Origin: Chitinophagaceae bacterium
GTDB taxonomy: Bacteria > Bacteroidota > Bacteroidia > Chitinophagales > Chitinophagaceae
Direction of reading: 5' to 3'
Length of the DNA stretch: 64,000 nucleotides
Assembly (NCBI GenBank): GCA_947454235.1
Contig: CANGIY010000007.1
Span: 1-64,000, forward strand
A program made the position numbers and the translations under genes. A model generated the notes under the pieces. That model did no database searches and was not told the DNA's origin. It saw nothing but the letters and a program-made list of their open reading frames with translations. Shown piece after piece: positions 1 to 8,926 of this stretch (its first letter is position 1; every line of letters begins with the position of its first letter).

Positions 1-2
1 AG

Positions 3-31
3 AAAAAAGTGGCTTAAGACCGCTTTTTTTA
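3..31. terminator. Intrinsic terminator-like hairpin at window edge
   Basis: An A-rich arm AAAAAAGTGG is followed by CCGCTTTTTTT, pairing with one G-T wobble. The U-run makes it a plausible terminator of a plus-strand gene lying before the window. Confidence 0.45.
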
Positions 32-117
32 GTCATTTTTAAAAAAATGGCTACCTCACGCTATATAGTCTACTATACAAATACCATTTAAAAGTTGGCA
101 CTGGCACAAAAATAAAA

Positions 118-156
118 CCGTCCCGAAATTTTCTTTCGAGACGGCCTCCTTTTTGT
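118..156 (+). terminator. Intrinsic terminator hairpin
   Basis: The arms CCGTCCCGAAA and TTTCGAGACGG pair with one mismatch around a short loop, followed by CCTCCTTTTTG. It probably ends a transcript entering from the left. Confidence 0.55.
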
Positions 157-557
157 GTATTTACCGATGGGGTGCATTGCTTCAAGAAATGAACGGATTA
201 TGCCCAAGCAGCAAAGCACGTTTGTAGCGAAAGCCTGATCGAAAGTAGAAGAAAGATATCAGTTTAAAGCACTTAGTACCGAAGTCTAATTGATCAAAAA
301 CCTAAGGTGCACGTTTACGTTTTTGCAGAGTGGCTGGAAGTCGTTTTTCTGGACACCATTCATCAGAACGGCGGGATTGAAATACTTGCTTTGCGAGATT
401 ACCGATTAACAGACATACCTATTCAATTCAATATTTGGGAGCATAAAATACAGAGCTTCAATTTCCTTCGTTTCAAGCAATCGAAGGAATCAAAGTAAAA
501 ACGTTTCAACGCAGGTGAGAAAGGAAAGTCCTTTCTTGTAGAATTTGTAGGAATAGA
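157..557. other. Intergenic region, no convincing gene
   Basis: The only ORF of note is a GTG-started 63-codon frame at 307-498 on the plus strand, beginning with a VHVYVFAEWLE stretch. It loosely recalls the first strands of HipA-type kinases in Bacteroidota, but it has no start context and no continuation. A short hairpin (TTCCTTCG at 463-470 with CGAAGGAA at 482-489) lies near its end and another (GAAAGGA/TCCTTTC) near 520-535. I would not call a gene here. Confidence 0.4.
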
Positions 558-2510
558 TTAATGAGCACTCATTTCATTGAGCATCGCCTGAGCTACATTG
601 TTGCCGGGGGCGATTAGCAGGCATTTTTGGAATGCTTTTTTAGCCTCTTCAATATTTCCGGAGTTCTTGTATGCCACACCCAATAGTTGCCAGCCATCAG
701 GCACAGAAGGGGCAATCTTTACAGCGCTCGTCAAAAGCCTTACAGCTTCGGTGTTATTACCGCTTTGAAGTGCCGCATTACCTTGGCCCAGAAACATTTT
801 GACCGCTTGTCCGGTATATTGATTCAACATTGGTGTATTAAAACCTTTGGCTCTGGCTGCAGCCCAATCATTAACAGCTGAATCAGGTAACCCAAGATTG
901 AAATAGCAAAGACCTCTGTTGGTATAAGCCAACCCGTGGTCAGGATTGTTATTCAAAGCTTTACTAAAATAAGAAATGGCTTCCCTGAACCATTTGTTGC
1001 TAGCTGTAGTATCAGGTCGGCTGTCTTTTGCATATCCCATACAAGCAGAGCCTGCATTGGTGTTGGCCAAAACGCTGTTAGGGCAGGTTTTAACATCAGC
1101 TAAAAACAATGTGCTGTTGTTCATCCAGTCTGCATTTCTATTGATTGTGACCGCGCCTGAAAATAATGAAAGGGCAACAAGTACTCCCCCCGTAAACGAT
1201 GGCGCATTGATTTTTAGTTTGGCTGACAATAAGTGTAAGCCTTGAGCCAAAATTACTGCGAAGCCAATCGAAGAATGGAATACTAGCCTTTCTCCCATTG
1301 GCGCACCGATATTAACCAGAAAGTTGCTGATAAGTGCCAAATTCAATAAATAAAATGCCAGTGGGAATGCAATAGCCTTCCTTTTTAATAAAGCCCAACC
1401 GGTAAGCGCAATAAGTCCAAAATGAATGACTAATGAAAACAGCACCATCGGGTTTGAAAAGTCGGAATATGGTATTTGTTTGAATGAATAGTCGGCAGAA
1501 AGAGGGTAAGGGAGTACCAATAGTTTTAAATACCTGAACAGCACTTCTATTTCTGAAGCGAGTTTTTGAACTCCGGTAGCATACAGGTAAGGATAGTTCA
1601 TAACGTTTTTTGCTGCTTCTTCTCCAGGACCGTTTACCGACGACATTCTGAGTGCCATGTAAATGCCAAAAGGTATGAGGTAAGGTAGAAGTCCTTTTAC
1701 AGACTCTACAGGGTTCTTTTGTCCGAATAAATAGAAACTCAATGGCAATAATACCAATAACGTAATAGCATATTCTTTTGAAAGCAGTGCCAGAAAATAA
1801 AATGAGCCGGCTTTGATGAGGTCATTTCTCTTTTGGGTAGCAAAAAACTTAAAAGCATAAATGAACGTAAGGCAAATAAAAATTACTGATAGAATCTCAT
1901 CGCGGCTTTTTACGTTAGCGACGACTTCAGTATGTAATGGGTGTATGGTGAACAATACAGTAGCAACAAATGCTACCCAAGGCTGGTTCTTAAATAAGAT
2001 AGTGCGCAGGAAATACAATAAAACCACTCCGCACAGTGCATAAAGGAGCACGTTCACCACATGCCTGAAGTGCATATCAGAAATCAGTTTTTGTTCTTCA
2101 TCCTTGCTACGGTTTTTCATGCTGTTACCTGTTTCAGCATCTTCGGGTAGTCCTAAAATTTGTTGTTCAATAGCAAACGTAACCAATGACAAAGGACGGT
2201 AACGACCACCTGCAAGTTGGTTGTCACCTCCTTGGTTTTTTAGGTAGCTTTTATAGGCATCATTGGTCATTATTTCACCTATACCGCCAAAGCCCTTGTG
2301 TACGTAGTCGTTGTTCACAATAGCCATCATATCATCAAAAGCATACTCGTTTTTGAATGTGTTGGCATAAAACACAATCGAAAGCAGTGCGATGATAATC
2401 GCCTGAAATTTAAAAGAATGGATGTCCGTTTTCTGAGTGGTTTTTACCTCATTGGCCGGTGCTTCCTGAACTTTCGGAGCCTTTTGTGCTGATTTATTGC
2501 TTTGCGCCAT
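558..2510 (-). CDS. Multi-spanning membrane protein with C-terminal TPRs (GT-C/TMTC-like)
   Basis: This 650-residue protein has a short polar N-terminus, then many hydrophobic segments from about residue 35 to 465. The C-terminal 180 residues contain tetratricopeptide repeats (around AYTNRGLCYFNLGLPDSA and PDGWQLLGVAYKNSGNIEEA). This layout of a polytopic inner-membrane part with an acidic first loop (EYAFDDMMAI) and trailing TPRs matches the TMTC/DUF1736-like group of GT-C glycosyltransferase relatives. A role in transferring lipid-linked sugars to proteins or glycans is inferred from the fold only. A -7 box lies 7 nt before the ATG, which supports this start and suggests a very short leader. 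It is divergent from the lipoprotein gene at 2651. Confidence 0.75.
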   Translation of the reverse strand: MAQSNKSAQKAPKVQEAPANEVKTTQKTDIHSFKFQAIIIALLSIVFYANTFKNEYAFDDMMAIVNNDYVHKGFGGIGEIMTNDAYKSYLKNQGGDNQLAGGRYRPLSLVTFAIEQQILGLPEDAETGNSMKNRSKDEEQKLISDMHFRHVVNVLLYALCGVVLLYFLRTILFKNQPWVAFVATVLFTIHPLHTEVVANVKSRDEILSVIFICLTFIYAFKFFATQKRNDLIKAGSFYFLALLSKEYAITLLVLLPLSFYLFGQKNPVESVKGLLPYLIPFGIYMALRMSSVNGPGEEAAKNVMNYPYLYATGVQKLASEIEVLFRYLKLLVLPYPLSADYSFKQIPYSDFSNPMVLFSLVIHFGLIALTGWALLKRKAIAFPLAFYLLNLALISNFLVNIGAPMGERLVFHSSIGFAVILAQGLHLLSAKLKINAPSFTGGVLVALSLFSGAVTINRNADWMNNSTLFLADVKTCPNSVLANTNAGSACMGYAKDSRPDTTASNKWFREAISYFSKALNNNPDHGLAYTNRGLCYFNLGLPDSAVNDWAAARAKGFNTPMLNQYTGQAVKMFLGQGNAALQSGNNTEAVRLLTSAVKIAPSVPDGWQLLGVAYKNSGNIEEAKKAFQKCLLIAPGNNVAQAMLNEMSAH

Positions 2511-2517
2511 CGTAAGT

Positions 2518-2525
2518 CAAAAATA
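2518..2525 (-). promoter_or_regulatory. -7 box TATTTTTG
   Basis: Read on the minus strand, TATTTTTG matches the Bacteroidota -7 consensus TAnnTTTG and ends 7 nt before the start codon of the membrane/TPR gene. Confidence 0.6.
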
Positions 2526-2629
2526 ACAATCCCTGAATAAAAATGACAATCAACACATGAAATAAAGTTCTTTTGTGCCACATTTCCTTTTTGCCAATAA
2601 AAAAGTGGTTTTTCCGTTGTATTAAATTG

Positions 2630-2637
2630 TAGATTTG
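2630..2637 (+). promoter_or_regulatory. -7 box TAGATTTG
   Basis: TAGATTTG matches TAnnTTTG and lies 13 nt upstream of the lipoprotein ATG at 2651. Confidence 0.6.
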
Positions 2638-2650
2638 CAGGCGTTTCACG

Positions 2651-3220
2651 ATGAATAAATCAAGGTCGAAATATCAATTTGTAGTTTTGTTTTTTACTGT
2701 GCTGGTAACAGGTTTTGTGGCTTGTAAAAAGTACACCGATCCTGCGCCAACCACCGACCCGCGGTTAACAAACCCATATTGCAACGACCCTGCGGCGGTA
2801 AATTATAACTGGGGATTTCCCGGAGTGCCAGATAATTCAAAGTGTTTTTATCCTACCGATCTTTTTGCAGGCAATTACCTATACGTCGATTCTGTTTTTG
2901 ACAACAATACGGGTATTTACTTGTCAAGCGATACCTTGCATTTGACACTCAGGGCTTTGTCACATACTAAATTGGTTTGCACTGGTTTTTGTGGTTCAGG
3001 CGATTCGTTTTTGCTTACTGCTTACAATTACACTGCTACTCTTGATACCTTAGTAGGAGACACAACGACTGTAACGAAAGGTCAGTTTGGTTGCGTACGC
3101 ACTGATACAGTGAGCGGTACAATAGTTGATAATCTTCTAGATACTACCTTTCATGTTAACCTTCAATACAAGTCTGATACGGTTATCAAGAACCACATTG
3201 GTAGAGCGCATAAATTATAA
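2651..3220 (+). CDS. Predicted lipoprotein of unknown function
   Basis: The 189-residue product starts with a basic N-terminus and a hydrophobic stretch ending in the lipobox-like TGFVAC at about residue 25. Lipidation of that Cys and attachment to the outer membrane are therefore likely. The mature part is Thr/Asp-rich with repeated beta-strand-like segments and a CNDPAAVNYNWGFPGVPDNSKC stretch typical of small secreted Bacteroidota proteins. It ends 6 nt before ribE, so co-transcription is possible though no functional link is evident. I do not recognise the family. Confidence 0.7.
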   Translation: MNKSRSKYQFVVLFFTVLVTGFVACKKYTDPAPTTDPRLTNPYCNDPAAVNYNWGFPGVPDNSKCFYPTDLFAGNYLYVDSVFDNNTGIYLSSDTLHLTLRALSHTKLVCTGFCGSGDSFLLTAYNYTATLDTLVGDTTTVTKGQFGCVRTDTVSGTIVDNLLDTTFHVNLQYKSDTVIKNHIGRAHKL

Positions 3221-3226
3221 AAGTTC

Positions 3227-3817
3227 ATGTTTACCGGCATTATCGAAAGCTTAGGAATAGTAAAGGCAGTAAGTGTAGAAGGAACCAATAAAACATACAC
3301 AGTACAAGCCCCAATTACACATGAGCTTAAAGTTGACCAATCTTTGGCTCATAATGGAGTGTGTCTCACAGTTACATCAATTTCGGGTGAAACCTATACT
3401 GTGACTGCAGTCCAGGAGACATTAGAGAAAACTAACCTCAACGACTGGAAGCCGGGAACTTTGATTAATTTAGAAAGGGCTATGATTGCCGGAGGTCGTC
3501 TTGATGGTCACTTTGTACAAGGTCATGTAGATTGCACTGGAAAATGTGAGGCAATCGAACAACGTGAAGGCAGTGCACTTATTCACTTTTCCTTCCCTGC
3601 CCGGTTTGCTACACTTATTATTGAAAAGGGGAGCATTTGTATCAATGGAGTTAGTCTTACGGTATTTGATGTCCAAAAGACAACTTTTGCCGTTACTATT
3701 ATTCCGTACACAATGGAGCACACTAATTTCTCTCAGTTACAGGCTGGTGATGCGGTAAATCTTGAATTTGATGTGTTGGGGAAATACATTCTAAGGTTCA
3801 ACGAATTGAACGCCTAG
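3227..3817 (+). CDS. ribE: Riboflavin synthase, alpha subunit
   Basis: The 196-residue protein begins with the hallmark MFTGIIE and contains two homologous lumazine-binding barrels. The second starts near LDGHFVQGHVD at about residue 88. It converts two molecules of 6,7-dimethyl-8-ribityllumazine to riboflavin plus a pyrimidine, the last step of riboflavin synthesis, in the cytosol as a trimer. Length and motifs are normal for the family. It follows a lipoprotein gene by 6 nt and converges on the NlpC/P60 gene with 1 nt between the stop codons. The FMN/FAD-forming partner ribF is 31 kb away. Confidence 0.95.
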   Translation: MFTGIIESLGIVKAVSVEGTNKTYTVQAPITHELKVDQSLAHNGVCLTVTSISGETYTVTAVQETLEKTNLNDWKPGTLINLERAMIAGGRLDGHFVQGHVDCTGKCEAIEQREGSALIHFSFPARFATLIIEKGSICINGVSLTVFDVQKTTFAVTIIPYTMEHTNFSQLQAGDAVNLEFDVLGKYILRFNELNA

Positions 3818-3818
3818 T

Positions 3819-4499
3819 TTACTTAGCAACTTTACCGGCACCAACAAAGTGCTTTTGCCAATATTCTTCCTTAAGACTACTGATCACTATTCCTTTGTTA
3901 TTAGATGCGTGTACAAAGTAGTCGTTGTGCAGATAAACGCCTACGTGCGAAATGTGTCGTCCGGCGGTTTTGAAAAATACCAAATCGCCTTCATTAAGTG
4001 CTGACACTCTTTTCAGGTGTTCGCAAGCTTCGTATTGTTCTCTTGATGAGCGGGTAAGCTCCATTCCGAAAACATCTTCGTACAGTTTTTTTACAAATGC
4101 CGAGCAGTCGATGCCGGTTTTGTCGCAGCCTCCCATAACATGTTCAACACCGTACCATTCTTCAATGAAATTGTAGAGTTTTTCATTTTGAAGTTCAGCA
4201 GGCTCAATACTCATCATAGATGCGTACTTTTCAAGTATCACTACTTTACCCGGTTCGTTATCAAGCTTCGAAGCGAGTAAGCGATTGTTAGGCGCTTTAT
4301 TGTACTTTCCTTTTGAGGCAACTTTTGAATTGTTGTCAATGCCATTGACATGGCTTGCAGTACTATTATGTTGGTCGAAGTAGATGTCATTAATAAACCT
4401 TGGTTGCTTTTTATGCGCTACTACTACCTCTTGCTCAGCTTTACAACTGGCAAACAGTACAAGTGTTGAAAACAGCCAAATTTTATTTTTTCTTATCAA
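3819..4499 (-). CDS. NlpC/P60 family cell-wall endopeptidase, predicted lipoprotein
   Basis: The 226-residue product has a short hydrophobic N-terminus ending in LFASC (lipobox, Cys about residue 19), a linker, and a C-terminal NlpC/P60 domain. The catalytic Cys is in GIDCSAFVKKLY, the His in GRHISHVGVYL, and a third polar position in YFVHASNN. The family cleaves peptide stems of peptidoglycan. No ATG lies upstream of the signal sequence, so the start is taken as TTG at 4499. That choice is supported by a -7 box 15 nt before it and by the intact signal peptide. Confidence 0.88.
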   Translation of the reverse strand: MIRKNKIWLFSTLVLFASCKAEQEVVVAHKKQPRFINDIYFDQHNSTASHVNGIDNNSKVASKGKYNKAPNNRLLASKLDNEPGKVVILEKYASMMSIEPAELQNEKLYNFIEEWYGVEHVMGGCDKTGIDCSAFVKKLYEDVFGMELTRSSREQYEACEHLKRVSALNEGDLVFFKTAGRHISHVGVYLHNDYFVHASNNKGIVISSLKEEYWQKHFVGAGKVAK

Positions 4500-4514
4500 A
4501 CCTCAAATTTTGTG

Positions 4515-4522
4515 CAAAGGTA
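4515..4522 (-). promoter_or_regulatory. -7 box TACCTTTG
   Basis: On the minus strand TACCTTTG matches TAnnTTTG and sits 15 nt before the TTG start of the NlpC/P60 gene, helping to fix that start. Confidence 0.55.
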
Positions 4523-4694
4523 CGGAAAATGCTTTTCGAGTTGATTTTAGGGGAAGGATAAATCTTTTTAGCATGCAGATTTTGAGTTAGTTGTGGAAAA
4601 AATGGGGAGGAGTATTAAATGCTTAAAATGTGCGCCCTGCAAGCAATTAAACGGTGGTATATTTACTTAACAATTAAATAATGGCTACTATTTT

Positions 4695-4722
4695 TTTGCT
4701 AACTACAGTCATTCTAATATTG
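4695..4722 (+). promoter_or_regulatory. Promoter of the two-component operon
   Basis: A TTTG (4695-4698) is followed after 16 nt by TAATATTG (4715-4722), close to the Bacteroidota -33/-7 pattern, 21 nt upstream of the response-regulator start. Confidence 0.45.
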
Positions 4723-4743
4723 CACCAGAACCAGAGTTGATAT

Positions 4744-5430
4744 ATGGAGGTTTTTCCGGGAAAGATTTTAATTGTTGACGATGAACCCGATATTGTAGAG
4801 TTCATCAGTTATAATTTAAAAAACAAAGGCTACTTAATTGCCACTGCAGGCGATGGAGTAGAAGCTATTAGAAAGGCAAAGGATTTTAGGCCAGACCTTA
4901 TCTTGTTAGATATAATGATGCCTAAAAAAGATGGTATTGAAACCATTAGGGAGTTGAAGCAAATGCCTGATTTAGAAGATACCATCATTATTTTCCTTAC
5001 GGCATTAAGCGATGAGAAGTACGAAATTGATGGGTTGAAGGCGGGCGCAGATGATTACATTGCTAAACCAATAAAGCCTGAATTGCTTGCTACTCGTATA
5101 GCTTCAGCTTTAAGAAGGCTTCGCAAAGACGATATAGAAGAGCAAAAACTGGTTTTTGGTGAACTTGAAATCAATAAAACCAAATTCTCAGTTTACTATA
5201 AAGGCGAAGAAATCTTATTGGCGAAAAAAGAATTTGAGCTGCTTTCACTTTTGGCGTCCAAACCGGGTAGGGTATTTTTGAGAAACGAAATTTTACAACG
5301 TGTTTGGGGCACCGATGTTATTGTCGGCGATCGTACCATTGATGTTCATATTCGCAAAATCAGGCAGAAAGTCGGCATAGATCTTATTACCACAGTGAAA
5401 GGGGTAGGATATAAGTTTGAAATGGATTAG
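4744..5430 (+). CDS. OmpR/PhoB-type response regulator
   Basis: The 228-residue protein has an N-terminal receiver domain (about 7-120) with acidic pocket DDE, phospho-acceptor Asp56 in LLLDIMMP, and conserved Thr/Lys further on (FLTALS, DDYIAKPIKP). A C-terminal winged-helix domain (about 135-228) ends in RTIDVHIRKIRQKVG and VKGVGYKFE. It is the DNA-binding output of a two-component system with the kinase that starts 42 nt downstream. PhoR/PhoP-like roles are common for such pairs, but the signal cannot be inferred here. Confidence 0.92.
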   Translation: MEVFPGKILIVDDEPDIVEFISYNLKNKGYLIATAGDGVEAIRKAKDFRPDLILLDIMMPKKDGIETIRELKQMPDLEDTIIIFLTALSDEKYEIDGLKAGADDYIAKPIKPELLATRIASALRRLRKDDIEEQKLVFGELEINKTKFSVYYKGEEILLAKKEFELLSLLASKPGRVFLRNEILQRVWGTDVIVGDRTIDVHIRKIRQKVGIDLITTVKGVGYKFEMD

Positions 5431-5472
5431 TTTTGATTGCCGAGTGAGGCAATTAACCCGACTACAATATTC

Positions 5473-6528
5473 ATGTCTTTTCTAGATACTAAAAATATAA
5501 CGCCACGGGCTTTGTCGTTAATGACAGCGGCTCTGTTAGGAGTATCTAATGCATTGCTGAGTCTCGCGCTTAAACCTTTCGGTTTTGTCACGCTTTTTGT
5601 GTTCGCTGCCACTTTTGCGGTTGTTTATTTTCTATATCATTATACACTTCAGCGATTTATTTACAGGAAGATAAAGCTCATTTACAAGTTCATTTACCAG
5701 ACCAAAGCAACCAAGAAAGAAGAGATTTTTTACAAGCACATATTGCCCGAAAAGTCGATTGACGAGGTAAGCGACGACGTAGAACGTTGGGCTAACCAGC
5801 GAAAACAGGAAATTGAGGTGTTGCAGGCGAATGAACAATTCAGGAAGGAGTTTTTGATGAACCTTGCACACGAGCTCAGAACACCAATATTTTCAGTGCA
5901 GGGGTACGTTTCCACGTTATTGGGTGGTGCACTTGAAGATGAAACGGTGAATAGGAAATTTCTCTCCAACGCCAATAAAAGCATAGACAGGTTAGTGAGG
6001 CTTGTTGATGATCTTGATGAAATATCAAAACTGGAATCAGGTAAAATTCCCATTATTCAGGAAGAGTTTGTGATTCAGGATTTAGTGAATGACGTATTCG
6101 AAGAATTCTCGTTGATGGCCAAGGAGCGAAACATGACACTCTCTTTCAAAAAAGGCACTGTGGGTAATATTTGGGTTTATGCCGATAAACCAAAGATTAA
6201 GCAGGTATTGGTGAATTTGATTCAAAATGCAATTAAGTATGGAAGTGATGGCGGGGCAGTGACTGTGGGTTGTTATGTAATGGACGATAAGACTATTTAT
6301 GTCGAAGTGTCTGACGATGGACCTGGCATTGCAGAGGAGCACTTACCACGCATTTTCGAGCGCTTTTACCGTGCAGACAGAAGCCGGGCGCGAACTATTG
6401 GCGGTACAGGGCTTGGGTTGGCGATAGTAAAACATATTATGGAAGCCCATGGGCAAACTGTAAATGTTAGAAGTAAGGTTGGGGTAGGCTCGTCGTTTGG
6501 TTTCACACTAGAAAAAGCAGAACAATAA
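5473..6528 (+). CDS. Sensor histidine kinase, partner of the upstream regulator
   Basis: From the ATG at 5473 the protein is 351 residues. Two hydrophobic segments near the N-terminus (about 15-60) leave little periplasmic loop. A HisKA domain carries the phospho-His in LAHELRTPIFSV, and a HATPase_c domain shows the N box LVNLIQNAIKYG, DDGPGI and GGTGLGLAIVKH. An upstream in-frame TTG at 5437 would add 12 unlikely residues. The compact sensor resembles PhoR-type kinases of Bacteroidota. A terminator follows directly. Confidence 0.92.
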   Translation: MSFLDTKNITPRALSLMTAALLGVSNALLSLALKPFGFVTLFVFAATFAVVYFLYHYTLQRFIYRKIKLIYKFIYQTKATKKEEIFYKHILPEKSIDEVSDDVERWANQRKQEIEVLQANEQFRKEFLMNLAHELRTPIFSVQGYVSTLLGGALEDETVNRKFLSNANKSIDRLVRLVDDLDEISKLESGKIPIIQEEFVIQDLVNDVFEEFSLMAKERNMTLSFKKGTVGNIWVYADKPKIKQVLVNLIQNAIKYGSDGGAVTVGCYVMDDKTIYVEVSDDGPGIAEEHLPRIFERFYRADRSRARTIGGTGLGLAIVKHIMEAHGQTVNVRSKVGVGSSFGFTLEKAEQ

Positions 6529-6558
6529 AAATGCCCCGGTTTCCCGAGGCATTTTTTG
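6529..6558. terminator. Bidirectional intrinsic terminator
   Basis: AAATGCCCCGG and CCCGAGGCATTTTTT form a stem with flanking A and T runs. It lies between the convergent kinase and UDP-xylose synthase genes. Confidence 0.8.
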
Positions 6559-6577
6559 TATAACTAAAATTGTAATC

Positions 6578-7513
6578 TTAAACGTGTTGAACGAAATATT
6601 CTAAAGTGCGTTTCAAACCTTCGTGGCGGTCAACTTTAGGCTCCCAACCAAGAATTTCTCTAGCCTTTGTAATATTTGGTTGCCTTTGCTTAGGGTCGTC
6701 CTGTGGCAATGGCATGTAAACGATTTTAGATTTAGAACCGGTCAGTTTCAAAACTTCTTCTGCAAACTGAAGGAGTGTAATTTCTGAAGGGTTACCGATG
6801 TTAACCGGGCGGTGGTAGTCAGAAAGCAATAATCTGTAGATACCATCCACCAAATCATCAACATAACAGAAAGAACGTGTTTGTGAACCATCACCGAATA
6901 CGGTAAGGTCTTCACCTCTTAAAGCCTGGCTTAGGAATGTTGGCAATGCACGACCGTCATCGAGTCGCATCCTTGGTCCATAGGTGTTGAAGATCCTTAT
7001 AATACGGGTTTCAACATTATGGAAGGTATGGTATGCCATTGTAATGCTTTCCATGAAACGTTTTGCTTCATCATAAACACCACGAGGACCAACTGGGTTT
7101 ACGTTACCCCAATATTCTTCTGTTTGTGGGTGTACCAAAGGATCACCATAAACTTCTGATGTAGAAGCTACTAGAATTCGGCTGCCTTTAGATTTAGCAA
7201 GACCCAACAAATTATGCGTACCCAATGCACCAACTTTCAAAGTTTGGATCGGCATTTTCAGGTAGTCGATAGGGCTCGCTGGTGAAGCGAAATGTAATAT
7301 GTAATCGATGTTGCCCGGAACGTGCACGAACTTAGTAACATCGTGGTGGTAGAATTCAAATTCCTTTACAGGGAAAAGGTGTTCTATATTTTTGATGTTG
7401 CCGGTCAAAAGGTTGTCCATGCCAACAACATTGTACCCTTCAGCAAGGAAGCGGTCGCAAAGGTGAGACCCTAAAAAGCCTGCAGCACCGGTGATTAATA
7501 TTCTTTTTGCCAT
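6578..7513 (-). CDS. UDP-glucuronate decarboxylase (UDP-xylose synthase)
   Basis: This 311-residue extended short-chain dehydrogenase has the NAD-binding motif [13 protein letters not shown] at its N-terminus, the catalytic YDEAK (about residue 147) and the UXS-typical [13 protein letters not shown] segment. It oxidises and decarboxylates UDP-glucuronate to UDP-xylose. The upstream gene, 36 nt away on the same strand, makes UDP-glucuronate, so the pair forms a complete route from UDP-glucose to UDP-xylose for surface polysaccharide. Length is that of the single-domain bacterial enzyme. Confidence 0.93.
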   Translation of the reverse strand: MAKRILITGAAGFLGSHLCDRFLAEGYNVVGMDNLLTGNIKNIEHLFPVKEFEFYHHDVTKFVHVPGNIDYILHFASPASPIDYLKMPIQTLKVGALGTHNLLGLAKSKGSRILVASTSEVYGDPLVHPQTEEYWGNVNPVGPRGVYDEAKRFMESITMAYHTFHNVETRIIRIFNTYGPRMRLDDGRALPTFLSQALRGEDLTVFGDGSQTRSFCYVDDLVDGIYRLLLSDYHRPVNIGNPSEITLLQFAEEVLKLTGSKSKIVYMPLPQDDPKQRQPNITKAREILGWEPKVDRHEGLKRTLEYFVQHV

Positions 7514-7549
7514 AAGTTATGCTTAAGAAAAATAGTTGCTGGTTTGTAA

Positions 7550-8863
7550 TTAGTTTATTTTGTTGCGACCAACACTTTCGTAGTAGAAGCCAAGTTCTCT
7601 CATTTTATCAAGAGAGAATACGTTTCTACCATCAAAAATAACCGGTTGTTTCAACGTTTCTTTCACCCTTTGGAAATCAGGGTTACGGAATTCGCTCCAT
7701 TCAGTAACAATCAAAAGACCGTCGGCATTTTCAAGAGCTTCGTATTGACCAACTGCATAGTTGATTTTGTCACCGAAAATAGCTTTTACGTTCTCCATTG
7801 CTTCAGGGTCGAATACAGTTACAGAAGCACCTGCGGTAAGCAATTCGTCAATTAATTCCAAAGCCGGAGCATCGCGAATGTCGTCAGTCTCAGGTTTGAA
7901 AGCAAGACCCCACATAGCAAAATGTTTGCCGTTAACGTCGTCGCCGTAGTATTTTCTTACTTTTTTACCGAGTATGCGTTTTTGCCTTTCATTTACCTGC
8001 ATTACAGTATCAATAATGCTGAACTCATAATCGTTTTCCTGAGCGGTAAAAGAAAGAGCTTTTACATCTTTAGGGAAGCAGCTACCACCATAACCAATAC
8101 CAGGGAACAGGAAGCGTTTACCGATACGGCTATCGCTACCCATACCAATACGCACCAAATCAACGTCAGCACCCACTCTTTCACAGAGGTTTGCCATTTC
8201 GTTCATGAAAGAAATACGCATAGCCAAGTAGCTGTTTGCTGCATATTTAGTCATTTCAGAAGAGCGTGGATCCATGAAGAAGATTGGGTTGCCCTGACGC
8301 AAGTATGGTTGATACAACTCATCCATAATTTTGCGTGCTTTTTCGCTGCTTGCACCTATTACAATACGGTCGGGTTTCAGGAAGTCCTCAACTGCAACAC
8401 CTTCTCTCAAAAACTCTGGGTTTGAAACCACGTCAAAAAGAGATGTATCAAGTTTTTTAGCCAGTACATTGTGTACTTTTTCAGCAGTACCTACAGGTAC
8501 AGTGCTTTTGTTCACAATAACAGTATATTCTGTCATGATGTGACTGAGGTCTTCAGCAACTTTCAATACATATTGAAGGTCAGCACTACCATCTTTTCCA
8601 GGAGGTGTAGGTAATGCCAAAAAAATCACTTTTGCACCTTTAATACCTTCAGCAAGGTTGGTGGTAAATTGCAGACGCTTTTCTTTGATATTTCTCTCTA
8701 GAAGCATTTCTAAACCCGGTTCGTAAATCGGGGTCTTACCTTCTCTGAGTTTATTGATCTTATTTTGATCAATATCAATACATGTCACATTATTTCCGGT
8801 CTCGGCAAAACAGGTTCCGGTAACAAGTCCAACGTATCCGGTTCCAATTATAGCTAACTGCAT
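7550..8863 (-). CDS. ugd: UDP-glucose 6-dehydrogenase
   Basis: The 437-residue protein starts with the Rossmann motif IGTGYVGLVTGTCFAE. It carries the catalytic Cys in PGIGYGGSCFPKDVKAL at about residue 260 and ends with the UDP-binding C-terminal domain (GLAFKPETDDIRDAPA). It oxidises UDP-glucose to UDP-glucuronate with two NAD. It is the first gene of a two-gene operon with UDP-xylose synthase. A TACTTTTG -7 box lies 23 nt upstream, back-to-back with the promoter of the divergent hydrolase gene. Confidence 0.95.
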   Translation of the reverse strand: MQLAIIGTGYVGLVTGTCFAETGNNVTCIDIDQNKINKLREGKTPIYEPGLEMLLERNIKEKRLQFTTNLAEGIKGAKVIFLALPTPPGKDGSADLQYVLKVAEDLSHIMTEYTVIVNKSTVPVGTAEKVHNVLAKKLDTSLFDVVSNPEFLREGVAVEDFLKPDRIVIGASSEKARKIMDELYQPYLRQGNPIFFMDPRSSEMTKYAANSYLAMRISFMNEMANLCERVGADVDLVRIGMGSDSRIGKRFLFPGIGYGGSCFPKDVKALSFTAQENDYEFSIIDTVMQVNERQKRILGKKVRKYYGDDVNGKHFAMWGLAFKPETDDIRDAPALELIDELLTAGASVTVFDPEAMENVKAIFGDKINYAVGQYEALENADGLLIVTEWSEFRNPDFQRVKETLKQPVIFDGRNVFSLDKMRELGFYYESVGRNKIN

Positions 8864-8877
8864 CTAAGTTTGGATTT

Positions 8878-8905
8878 TTTGATGGGCAAAAGTAGTTTAT
8901 TTTTG
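8878..8905 (+). promoter_or_regulatory. Promoter of the alpha/beta hydrolase gene
   Basis: TTTG (8878-8881), 16 nt, then TATTTTTG (8898-8905). Its position inside the longest possible reading frame argues for translation starting at the ATG at 8927 rather than the upstream TTG. Confidence 0.55.
8887..8894 (-). promoter_or_regulatory. -7 box TACTTTTG for ugd
   Basis: On the minus strand TACTTTTG matches TAnnTTTG, 23 nt before the ugd start, and overlaps the divergent promoter. Confidence 0.6.
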
Positions 8906-8926
8906 TTTATTTTCTATTCTGTTACT

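Noticed and set aside
7922-8425. 167-codon plus-strand ORF
   Set aside because: Antisense to ugd; no recognisable features.
8870-8926. TTG-started extension of the alpha/beta hydrolase
   Set aside because: The extension contains the gene's own promoter; the family begins at the ATG at 8927.
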